A stretch of DNA of 64,000 bases from JAAYZQ01 sp041300865 (GTDB taxonomy: Bacteria; Chloroflexota; Anaerolineae; JAAYZQ01), in contig JBFYTF010000172.1 of NCBI GenBank assembly GCA_041300865.1, positions 62,001 to 126,000 of the forward strand, written 5' to 3'. The notes under the pieces were generated by a model. It worked only from the letters and a program-made list of their open reading frames with translations. It was not told where the DNA came from and searched no databases. Every line of letters starts with the position of its first letter. Position 1 is the first letter of the stretch. A program made the translations under genes and the position numbers. Shown here one piece after another: positions 34,348 to 42,900 of the stretch.

Positions 34348-35919
34348 CTATTCGTTCCTTGCTGCTACTTCCAATCCCCTCTGGAAGCCGATGTCAAAGG
34401 CCTTCATGTTTACCTCGACGGTCTTGGCTGGGACCGACTCAGCGACCGCCTGGCGCATGGCCGCTTCGCTGACGGCACCGATGGCCGCCGTCCAGAAACC
34501 GAGCATCACGGTGTTGGCCGCCCGGTTGTTGCCCAGCTCTTCCGCGATCCTGGTGGCGGGCATACCGTGCGTCTGGATGTCGCTGCGGTGCTCTGCGGGC
34601 AAGCTGACGAGCCCATCGTCCAGCAGCAGGATTCCGCTTGGCGCCAGGGTGGGCACGTACTTGGCGTAGGCACCTTGCGACATGATGATCATGCTCGTCG
34701 GCTCGATGAGGTGGGGGTGGTGAATTGGGTCAGTCGAAAGGACTACCTGAGAGCCGGCAGCGCCGCCCCGGGCCTCGGGCCCGTAGCTCTGCGTGAAACA
34801 CACCTGCAGCCCATCATAGATGGCACCCGCCTCGCCGATGATCTTGCCGGCGCTGATGATACCCTGCCCGCCAAAACCGCCCAGCTGCACCTCGGTACGT
34901 GGCAGAGGTTCCGTCCGCTTCGGCAAGTCGGGCCGGTCGTCGAGGGCCTTTTTCTCTGCGAGCCACCATTTTTCACCCTTGGCCCGCAGCGTGTCGAGGG
35001 CGGTCTGCAGGTCCGGCTTGCGGTCATCTACAAACTCGCCCTCTACGATCTCGGTGATGAGTCCACTGCCGTCGACGGCGATGCCCGCATCCTTCGGATG
35101 GATGCCGTGGGTAATGCGCCCCACCTGTTGGTAGTGTTTCATCACCTCCAGGCCGCGCCGCCGCAGCTGCTGCGGGTCCAGCCCTGTGCCTTCGCGGTTC
35201 CAGCGCGCGTAGGCTGTCGAACAGGGAGCAATGACCTCTATGAAGCCAAAGCCGGGATGCTGCAGTGCCTCGCGCAGGGTCCACTCCAGGCGACGGGCGT
35301 GGAGAACGGTCCAGCGGGCCACAAAAGAGGCGCCGCTAGCCGCGGCCAGGTAGGGCAGGTTGAACGGGTATTCAAAGTTGCCGTATTGGCTGGTCACGGC
35401 CCGGGCCTCGTGAGGGGTGGTGGCACTCACCTGGCCGCCCGTCATGCCATAGTTAAAGTTGTTAACGCAGATGACCGTCAGGTTTAGGTTGCGGCGCGCG
35501 GCGTGTATGAAATGGTTGCCGCCGATGCCGGCGATGTCTCCGTCACCCGAGAGCACGACGACTTTGAGCTCGGGGTTCGCGAGCTTGAGTCCTGTGGCAA
35601 AGGGCAGGGCCCGGCCGTGGGTCGTGTGGAAGGAATCCAGCCGCACGTAGCCCGCGATGCGCCCTGTGCAGCCGATACCCGAAACAACCGCGACCTTGTC
35701 CAGGTCCCAACTCCGGTTCTTTTCCAGCCACTGTAGTGCGCTGATGAACGTGGTCAGTGCCGTTCCCAAGCCGCAGCCCTGGCACCAAATGTGAGGCAGG
35801 CGCTCGCCGCGGAGGAGGGTGTCCATGGGATGCAGGCCGGTGACCCAGTCGCTCTGGTCCGGGGGCTCGTAGCCCAGGTGCTTCAGACGTTCGCTGCGAT
35901 GCATCTCTTCTTCGGGCAT
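34348..35919 (-). CDS. 2-oxoacid:ferredoxin oxidoreductase, fused beta-gamma subunit (KorB-KorC)
   Basis: 523 aa. Residues 1-about 320 are the thiamine-diphosphate-binding beta subunit: WCQGCGLGTALTTF, SGDGDIAGIGGNHFIHAARR, MTGGQVSATTP. Residues from about 345 are the gamma subunit: LGGFGGQGIISAGKIIGEAG, YGPEARGGAAGSQVV. Normally these are separate proteins. The enzyme makes succinyl-CoA and reduced ferredoxin from 2-oxoglutarate, as sucCD are adjacent. Succession korD-korA-korBC on the same transcript. Confidence 0.92.
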   Translation of the reverse strand: MPEEEMHRSERLKHLGYEPPDQSDWVTGLHPMDTLLRGERLPHIWCQGCGLGTALTTFISALQWLEKNRSWDLDKVAVVSGIGCTGRIAGYVRLDSFHTTHGRALPFATGLKLANPELKVVVLSGDGDIAGIGGNHFIHAARRNLNLTVICVNNFNYGMTGGQVSATTPHEARAVTSQYGNFEYPFNLPYLAAASGASFVARWTVLHARRLEWTLREALQHPGFGFIEVIAPCSTAYARWNREGTGLDPQQLRRRGLEVMKHYQQVGRITHGIHPKDAGIAVDGSGLITEIVEGEFVDDRKPDLQTALDTLRAKGEKWWLAEKKALDDRPDLPKRTEPLPRTEVQLGGFGGQGIISAGKIIGEAGAIYDGLQVCFTQSYGPEARGGAAGSQVVLSTDPIHHPHLIEPTSMIIMSQGAYAKYVPTLAPSGILLLDDGLVSLPAEHRSDIQTHGMPATRIAEELGNNRAANTVMLGFWTAAIGAVSEAAMRQAVAESVPAKTVEVNMKAFDIGFQRGLEVAARNE

Positions 35920-35922
35920 GGC

Positions 35923-37167
35923 CTATTCCTCCTCGAACCCATCCAGGGGACTCGCGGCCCGGTGGTGCCTTTCGTCCGCCTGGACCTCTCGTCCGGCCGC
36001 CTGGCGGATGGCGTTCAGCACCTGGTGTGCTTCCAGTATGTCCCCGCCGGGGCGGTGCACGCCAACTACCAGGGCTTGGCCGCCAGCGCAGCGCTCCACT
36101 TCGCGCACCATCTGCCCCATGTTGATCTCGGGCACGACAAAGGCGCGCACCTGCTTGGCGAGTTTGCGAATGGTCTCATCGGGGAAGGGCCAGGCCGTGA
36201 TGAGGCGCAAATAGCCCACGCGGATGCCCTCCCGGCGTGCCTCCTCGATGGGCCACAGCGACGTCCGGGCCGAGATGCCGTACGAAACGACCACCACTTC
36301 GGCGTCCTCCAGGTTTCTGCCATTGACCTGGATGATATCGTCGCGGTGCATGCGGATCTTGTTGACCAGCCGCTCGACGTTCCATTCCTGTGCCTGGGCA
36401 TTCATGGCCGGGTAACCGCGCTCGTCGTGCGTGAGCCCGGTGACGTGGATGCGATAGCCCTCTCCAGCAGCGACCATGGGCGAGATGTAGCCATTGCCGT
36501 CGGCCGTGTGGCGGTCGCGAAAGACTCGGAAGTGGTCCGGCTCCAAGTCTCCCTTGCGTACTTGGCGGCGCTCGACGATCTCGATCTCTTCGGGCGGGGG
36601 AATGATCACCTTCTCCGTCATGTGGCCCACTTCGGCGTCGGCCATGACCAGTACCGGCAGTCGGTACTTCTCCGAGAGGTTAAAGGCGCGGATGGTCAGA
36701 TCAAAGAACTCCTGGGGTGAACTGGGGCAGAGGGCAATGACTTCGTAATCGCCATGGGAGCCCCACCGCGCCTGCATCATGTCCTGCTGGCCCACCAGCG
36801 TCGGCAAGCCTGTCGACGGCCCGCCGCGCTGAACGTTGACCAGGACACAGGGCGTCTCCAGCATAATGCCCAGGCCCAGGTTTTCCATCATCAGCGAAAA
36901 ACCGGGCCCGCTGGTAGCGGTCATCGACTTGACGCCGGCCCAGGAGCCGCCCAGGATCGCGTTCATGGAGGCCAGCTCGTCTTCCATCTGGATATAGACG
37001 CCACCCACCTGGGGCAGGCGCACCGACATGCGCTCTGCAATCTCGGTAGCGGGAGTGATGGGATAGCCGGCGAAGAAGCGACAGCCGGCCAGGATGGCAC
37101 CTTCCGCCGCGGCGTGATCGCCCAACATAAAGTGCGCGCCGGTCAGCAACCCTCTATGCTCGCTCAT
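35923..37167 (-). CDS. korA: 2-oxoacid:ferredoxin oxidoreductase alpha subunit (KorA)
   Basis: 414 aa. Pyrimidine-binding part of the thiamine-dependent enzyme. Seen: GCRFFAGYPITPATEIAE, MEDELASMNAILG, ATSGPGFSLMMENLG, and INMGQMVREVERCA near the C-terminus. The GPG loop and YPITP motif are standard. ATG overlaps the korD stop (ATGA) and it ends 4 bases before korBC. 2-oxoglutarate is inferred as substrate from neighbouring sucCD. Confidence 0.92.
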   Translation of the reverse strand: MSEHRGLLTGAHFMLGDHAAAEGAILAGCRFFAGYPITPATEIAERMSVRLPQVGGVYIQMEDELASMNAILGGSWAGVKSMTATSGPGFSLMMENLGLGIMLETPCVLVNVQRGGPSTGLPTLVGQQDMMQARWGSHGDYEVIALCPSSPQEFFDLTIRAFNLSEKYRLPVLVMADAEVGHMTEKVIIPPPEEIEIVERRQVRKGDLEPDHFRVFRDRHTADGNGYISPMVAAGEGYRIHVTGLTHDERGYPAMNAQAQEWNVERLVNKIRMHRDDIIQVNGRNLEDAEVVVVSYGISARTSLWPIEEARREGIRVGYLRLITAWPFPDETIRKLAKQVRAFVVPEINMGQMVREVERCAGGQALVVGVHRPGGDILEAHQVLNAIRQAAGREVQADERHHRAASPLDGFEEE

Positions 37168-37472
37168 CGCTTCACCTCGATCCTGTGGACAGGCTCGACG
37201 CGCTCCGGTGCATGCGTGCCACCGTCCTCGACATAGATGGCAAAATCAGGGCAGAGCAGGGCGCAGAGGCCGCAATTTACACAGTCCGAATCATCGGTGA
37301 GCACCGGGGGATGGTAGCCTTTCGCATTGCTCTGCTCCGACATGACCAGCACCTGGCGCGGGCAGAACTCGACACAAAAGCCGCATCCTTTGCATCGTTC
37401 GTCGATAATGTGCACGATGCCCTGGGGAACCCGGACGCGACTGAGATCTAGTGGTTGTCTCCAATACGTCAC
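37164..37472 (-). CDS. korD: 2x4Fe-4S ferredoxin subunit KorD
   Basis: 102 aa. Two cluster motifs: CKGCGFCVEFCPRQVL and CVNCGLCALLCPDFAI. This is the ferredoxin-like delta subunit of 2-oxoglutarate:ferredoxin oxidoreductase. Start GTG 37472 with AGGAGGG a few bases before; an upstream extension of the frame to 37580 has no ribosome site. First gene of the kor-hdr transcript, with its own near-consensus promoter at 37571-37599. Confidence 0.9.
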   Translation of the reverse strand: MTYWRQPLDLSRVRVPQGIVHIIDERCKGCGFCVEFCPRQVLVMSEQSNAKGYHPPVLTDDSDCVNCGLCALLCPDFAIYVEDGGTHAPERVEPVHRIEVKR

Positions 37473-37570
37473 AGTCCCTCCTAAATTCCACTTCGAATTG
37501 GCAACCGGCAGCGCCGTTGCTCGGCGCCCGCGTACCGGCCCGCTGCTGGAGGACGTCGCCCCCGCGATCC

Positions 37571-37599
37571 AGTATAGCAACGAGGCACGCGGGTGTCAA
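37571..37599 (-). promoter_or_regulatory. promoter of korD operon
   Basis: Minus strand TTGACA, 17 bases, TATACT. Consensus -35 and strong -10, about 100 bases before the korD GTG. It permits transcription of kor-hdr separately from sucCD. Confidence 0.8.
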
Positions 37600-37652
37600 G
37601 ATTCTGTCACAGAGTCGTTTGGAACAAACAGGACAGGATCTACTTGCCGCTT

Positions 37653-38519
37653 TCAAGCCTTTCCGGCGACCAAGTCTGCGATTTCGCCCGGGTGGCGGGC
37701 CACTCGGACGCCGACATTTTCAAAGGCGGCAATCTTTTCGGCCGCCGTGCCCTCACCGCCCTCGATGATGGCTCCGGCGTGGCCCATGCGCTTGCCGGGG
37801 GGCGCTGTCTGGCCAGCGATAAAGGCCGTGACCGGCTTGCTCATGTGCCGGGCAATGAACTCGGCCGCTCGCTGTTCATCGGTTCCTCCGATCTCGCCAA
37901 TGAGAACCACCTGGCTCGTCTGAGGATCCTCTTCAAAAAGCTTGAGCACATCGATAAAGTCGGTGCCGATGATGGGATCGCCACCAATCCCGATGGCCGT
38001 GGACTGTCCCATGCCCCGCTCCGATAGGGCATACACCACTTCGTAGGTCAATGTGCCACTGCGCGAAACGAGGCCTACGGGGCCCGGCCGGTGGATGTGA
38101 CCCGGCATGATGCCGACCTTGGCCTCGTTGGGGGTTATGAGCCCGGGACAGTTCGGGCCAATGAGGCGCGTTGGCAGGCAGTCGATGTATGCCCGGACCT
38201 TGATCATATCCAGGACGGGGATGCCCTCGGTGATGCAGACAATGACCTCGATGCCGGCATCCGCGGCTTCCAGGATCGAATCGGGTGCAAAGCGGGCGGG
38301 CACGTACGAAATGGCAGCGTTGGCACCTGTCGCTTCGACCGCTTCGCGCACTGTATCAAAAACCGGCACGCCGGCCACCCAGCCGCCGCCCTTACCCGGC
38401 GTGACCCCGGCGACCACCTTGGTGCCATACTCCAACATCTGCCGTGTGTGGAACTCGCCCTCCCGGCCGGTAATGCCCTGCACGACCAAGCGCGTGTTCT
38501 CGTCAACCAGGATGCTCAT
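37653..38519 (-). CDS. sucD: succinyl-CoA synthetase alpha subunit
   Basis: 288 aa. Binds CoA and forms the phospho-His. Seen: LVVQGITGREGEFHTRQML, VAGVTPGKGG, IGPNCPGLITPNEAKVGIM, and the active-site His in GKRMGHAGAIIEGG. Length is normal. ATG overlaps the sucC stop (ATGA). It works with SucC in substrate-level phosphorylation from succinyl-CoA or in the reverse direction. Confidence 0.96.
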   Translation of the reverse strand: MSILVDENTRLVVQGITGREGEFHTRQMLEYGTKVVAGVTPGKGGGWVAGVPVFDTVREAVEATGANAAISYVPARFAPDSILEAADAGIEVIVCITEGIPVLDMIKVRAYIDCLPTRLIGPNCPGLITPNEAKVGIMPGHIHRPGPVGLVSRSGTLTYEVVYALSERGMGQSTAIGIGGDPIIGTDFIDVLKLFEEDPQTSQVVLIGEIGGTDEQRAAEFIARHMSKPVTAFIAGQTAPPGKRMGHAGAIIEGGEGTAAEKIAAFENVGVRVARHPGEIADLVAGKA

Positions 38520-39661
38520 CTGGACACCCTCCCCTGCGCCGCGGCAACGGCTTTTTCGGCGGCTGCCGTCAACGTGTCGGCGGTCATCATTTGCGCTTCG
38601 GCGAGGATGCGCCGGCCCTCGGTTTCGTTTGTGCCGACCAGGCGGGCAACCATTGGCACGTCGCTCTGCAAGCCGCTCAGGGCCTCGAGAATGCCCTTGG
38701 CCACCTCATCGCAGCGGGTGATGCCGCCAAAGATGTTAAAGAGAACTGCCCTGACGTTCTGATCGGAAAGGATAATGCGCAGGGCGGCCGCAACCTTGTC
38801 GGCCTGTGCCCCTCCACCGATGTCGAGAAAGTTCGCCGGCTCCCCGCCGTGGAGCTTGATGATGTCCATGGTAGCCATCGCTAGGCCGGCGCCGTTGACC
38901 ATGCAGCCGATTTCGCCGTCGAGTTTCACGTAGCTCAACCCGTGGCGGCGTGCTTCCTGCTCTTCGGGCGACTCCTCGTCGGCATCCCTCATCTCGGCCA
39001 GCTCAAAGTGGCGAAAGAGGGCGTTGTCGTCCAGCAATATCTTGCCGTCGACGGCCAGCAGCTTGCCTTCGCCCGTGATAACCAGGGGGTTGATCTCGGC
39101 CAGGGAGGCATCCGAGTCGACAAAGGTCTGGTATAGGCCCTGGGCGATCTTGACAAAGGCCGGGACGAGGTCCTTTGGCAGCCCAATTGAAAACGCCAGC
39201 TCGCGTCCCTGATACTGCTGCAGTCCGAAGGACGGGTCGATGCCGACGCGGAAAATGCGCTCGGGTGTTACGCGAGCGACCTCTTCGATCTCTACCCCTC
39301 CTTCGGAGGAAGCTATCATGACCGGCTGGTGCTGCGCCCGGTCGATAACGATCCCCAAGTAGATCTCGGTGGCGATGTCGGCAGCTTCGTCGACCAGGAC
39401 CTTCTTGACCGTCAGACCCTTGATGTTCATGCCCAGGATCTGATCGGCGATATCCTCCGCTTCGTCCGGGGTGTTGGCCAGGCGAATGCCCCCTGCCTTG
39501 CCACGGCCTCCAACAAGAACCTGCGACTTGATAACCACGCGCTTCCCCAAGCGAGCTGCGATGCGGCGTGCCTCTTCTGGTGTGGTCGCCACGTCACCCT
39601 GGGGAATGGGTACGCCGTAACGCGCAAAAACGCGCTTCGATTGGTACTCGTGCAGTTTCAA
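38516..39661 (-). CDS. sucC: succinyl-CoA synthetase beta subunit
   Basis: 381 aa. ATP-grasp subunit. Seen: KLHEYQSKRVFARYGVPIPQG, VGGRGKAGGIRLA, EINPLVITGEGKLLAVDGK, LDIGGGAQADKVAAAL, and NIFGGITRCDEVAKG. The start TTG 39661 has AGGAGGGG in front; the frame is open 48 bases upstream but with no ribosome site. Transcribed from the 39836-39864 promoter through a leader with a short ORF and a hairpin. Confidence 0.95.
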   Translation of the reverse strand: MKLHEYQSKRVFARYGVPIPQGDVATTPEEARRIAARLGKRVVIKSQVLVGGRGKAGGIRLANTPDEAEDIADQILGMNIKGLTVKKVLVDEAADIATEIYLGIVIDRAQHQPVMIASSEGGVEIEEVARVTPERIFRVGIDPSFGLQQYQGRELAFSIGLPKDLVPAFVKIAQGLYQTFVDSDASLAEINPLVITGEGKLLAVDGKILLDDNALFRHFELAEMRDADEESPEEQEARRHGLSYVKLDGEIGCMVNGAGLAMATMDIIKLHGGEPANFLDIGGGAQADKVAAALRIILSDQNVRAVLFNIFGGITRCDEVAKGILEALSGLQSDVPMVARLVGTNETEGRRILAEAQMMTADTLTAAAEKAVAAAQGRVSR

Positions 39662-39684
39662 GGTCCCCTCCTGTAGTACAAGCC

Positions 39685-39754
39685 GGAAAAACAACAGGGA
39701 GCCAAGCATGCCGCGGCTCTTCCGGCCACTGGCCGAGCGGCATTGCTAGCTCCC
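39685..39754 (-). terminator. terminator-like hairpin in the sucC leader (attenuator candidate)
   Basis: In RNA sense the segment GGGAGCTAGCAATGCCGC ... GCGGCATGCTTGGCTCCC (39754 to 39697) folds into a long imperfect stem, followed by TGTTGTTTTTCC. It lies between the leader ORF stop and sucC, downstream of the promoter, so it can stop transcription before sucC. Confidence 0.6.
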
Positions 39755-39799
39755 CTACTCCTTGGGCGGGTTCACGGTGTGCCCAGACACGTTTTGCAT
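39755..39799 (-). CDS. 14-codon leader peptide of suc operon
   Basis: ATG-started reading frame encoding MQNVSGHTVNPPKE, preceded by AGGCGGAG five bases before the ATG. It begins about 30 bases after the probable transcription start and its stop codon touches the 5' arm of the terminator-like hairpin. No run of identical regulatory codons is seen. Could be a translated attenuation leader or chance. Confidence 0.4.
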   Translation of the reverse strand: MQNVSGHTVNPPKE

Positions 39800-39835
39800 G
39801 GGTGCTCCGCCTCTTGGCGAATCGGTACCGGGGCT

Positions 39836-39864
39836 ATTATAGCATGCTGGGTCGGGCGAGGCAA
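39836..39864 (-). promoter_or_regulatory. promoter of sucCD (and perhaps downstream) operon
   Basis: Minus strand TTGCCT, 17 bases, TATAAT. Perfect -10. The leader runs about 165 bases to the sucC TTG. Confidence 0.72.
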
Positions 39865-39912
39865 AGTAACAGCGGGGGTTGGCGCAGCACCGCGGCCACC
39901 CCCGCCGCTTTC

Positions 39913-42900
39913 CTACTCTCTTTTGAACAGCACGGGCAGAAACAGGCGCGCCTCCACCCAGGCATAGGCTTCCAGTGTCGTGGACCCACCCGCGCCATCC
40001 TCGAGTTGGGCGCGGTTGAGGATGTAGTGTGCCGCCGCCGCGGGCTGGAGCGCGACCGGCAGACGAACGATGACTGTCGCTCCTGGCTCGATGGATCCGG
40101 TCCAAAACACGGCCTGATCCGTGTCGCTGATCGCGCCGCTGCTGGCCCAGGCGCTGCCGGGCTGGTAATAAGCGCGCTGCGGAACTGGATCGACCAGGCT
40201 CGCCTGGGCGGCGCGCGGACCGTCGTTGTGCAGCGTGAAGGTGTAGGTCATCGCCTGGCTGGGTGTGGGGCTGGAAGGGCTGGCGGTCAACGTAGACGAG
40301 GACAGGTTAGGTGCGTCGACCCGGCTGGCTGCCGCCAGCTTGACCACCAGGCCGCTCTCGTCGCGCAACTGCGCCCGGTTGGTCACCGCCGTGCCGTCGG
40401 GCAAGGGGCTGTCCAACTGCAGGCGGTAGCGAATGGTGACTACCGCCCCGCTAGCCAGGGCGCCGGCCCAGGTGATGCGATTTGCGGAGGATTCGTACGC
40501 GGCTGGGCCCTCCAGGCTGCCGGGCACATAGGTGGTGTTGAGGGGTACCGGGTTCACGAGGGAGGCGGTGAGCAGCGGCAGAGGTCCTGTGTTCTGGATC
40601 TGGAGGTCGTAACTGAGCTGCTCGCCTTCACTGGCGCCCGGCCGGTCGACGGTCATGGTCGAGTCGCCGAGGGGTGACATCCACCCTGCGGTGCGGCTCA
40701 TCACCTCGGCCAGGCCGCCGGCGTCAAAGGCCTCCATGGAGAAGGCAAAAAAGGCGGTCTTCCAGTGTGTGCTCGTCAGGCTCAGGGCGGCAGGCTGGCC
40801 ATGCTGTCCCCAGAAGGCGGGACGCGCCTCAGGTGCGGCCTTCAAAGCATCGCTCCAATTCTTGAAGGGGTAGGACAGGGCGCGCTGTACCATGCCGTCG
40901 CCGACGGGGCTGCCCACCGCGCCGGTCACCGCCGTAGAAGAGAGGCTTTCGGTATAGTTCGCCGCGCCGAGGTAGGTTTCGGCAAAGTCCGAGTTGGCGG
41001 AAAGCAAATAGTCCTGGCTCGAAAGCAGCAGCCTCCCACCGCCTTGCAGGTAGGCTGCCAGGTGTACTTCGTCCGAGGGTGCCAGGGGCGAGTACCAATC
41101 GTAGCCTGTGAACCAGATGACGATGCGGTAGGCCTGCAGGTCTTCCAGGCTGGGGCTCGACAGGCCGAGAATCGGGCTGTGGCCCGCCCGCCAGTAGTCG
41201 TACGGTAGGCGGTTGGTTTCCAGGGCCGCCCGATACCTGTCAGAGAAATCTTCCCAGATGTGGTCGTCCACGAGCAGGATCGGTGCCGGGGCTTTGGTCC
41301 GGAATGTCGCCTGGGCAACCTGGGCCGGATCGTTGGACGAGTGAGCTGTCAGGGTCACCACGTCGCTGGTGTTCCAGGTAACTCCCGCCGGCACTTCCAC
41401 CTCCAGGCGCAGGGTCTGCGTCTGGCAGGGGCTCAGCTCCAGGCTCTCGGTCACCGGCATGTCGTCGAGGTGCGCATCCCATAGGGTCGTGCGCCAGTCG
41501 GAAGGGCCGAGCTCCAGGGCAAAGCGGTCGGGCCTTGCCCCCTCGTTGCGCAGCTCGACGGTGTAGGTGACGGTCGTCGTGTCGCCCCGCCAGACCTGCT
41601 CCTGCTCGGGTGGATCGAGTTGGACGGCCGTCGCGGGGGGTGGGGATGCCAGCCAGGCCAGCGAGCGGCTCAACACTTCGGCTCGGTCTGCCCTGGTGCC
41701 CAGCCCTTCCAGGCCGGCGGCCAGATACACGGCCCGGTACGACTGGCACCCGCTGCAGCGCAGCGCCGCACCGCCGACGTCCACGTACTCCCCGACGAGG
41801 GAAGCATCCCGGGTGTCAACCAGCGCGATGGCGTCGGGGAAGAGCTGGTTCTGGGCGCTGTCGGGCCCGTTGATAGTCAATGCCATGCCGTCCAGCAGCT
41901 CGCCAGGCAGCCCGACCAGCTCATTGCGCCCGGCGTCATCGAGAACGGCAACCGCTTTCAACAGTTCCGGGAAATATTTCCGGCCGCCCGTGATGTCCAG
42001 GCCACCATCCCAGTAGCCCACGTCCTGACCGGTGAGAAACACCTTGCCGCCGCTGCTCAAGTAACCGCTGATGACTTCTGCGGCCCCGATCAGCCCCGGC
42101 GAGTCAAAGGGTGCTGACCAGACCGTGATCTCGTACGGCGCCAGGTCTGCCAGGTCGGGGACGTCGACGGCCAGATCCCGGACCTGCCACGTATCATAGA
42201 CGTAGCCGGCGTCGTCGAGGCCCTCCTCAAAATAGCGTACTTTGCTGCTATAGTACCAGCCCCCGCTGTCGAGGAGGAGCAGGGTCGGCGCCGGCACAAG
42301 GGCCAGGTCCAACGCCTTCGCCTCGCCGGCAGTGACCAACAGGTCAGGAACCGTCCAGAGCCGGTAGCCGTTTAGGGCGGCCCGGATGGAGAATGTGCCG
42401 GCGGGCAGCGAAAGGCGATAGCGACCGGTCGTCGGGTCGCTAAAGGTTTCGGCTGGCGTGTCGACAGCCCAGATCCTGGCGGCCAAAGGAGCGCCCGTCT
42501 CGGCGTCACGCACAGTACCCTGCACGGTACCAGAGGGCAGGGGCACGAGGATCAGGTCGAGCCGCAAGATAACGTCCGCCTTTATCGACACGCCAGCTGT
42601 GGTCCGCGGTGCGTGTCCGAAGGCTTCTGCCGTCAGATCATAGGTTCCGGGCGGCAGGGCCAGCCAGTAGCGGCCGGCCTCATCGCTCTGCACCGTCCCC
42701 CACACCTCTCCCTCGTGGTTGTAGGCGGTGATCTGGGCGGAGGGCAAGGGAGTGCCGTCCTGGCTCTTGACCGCACCGGTCACGAACCCAGCCTGCATCG
42801 CGACCGCGGCGGCCCGGTAGGCGTCGATCCTTCCCCAGCCCGTGTCGTTGTTCGGGATGGTGTTGCCCAGCGGCAGGGCCGTGGACTCGAGAATGGCCTC

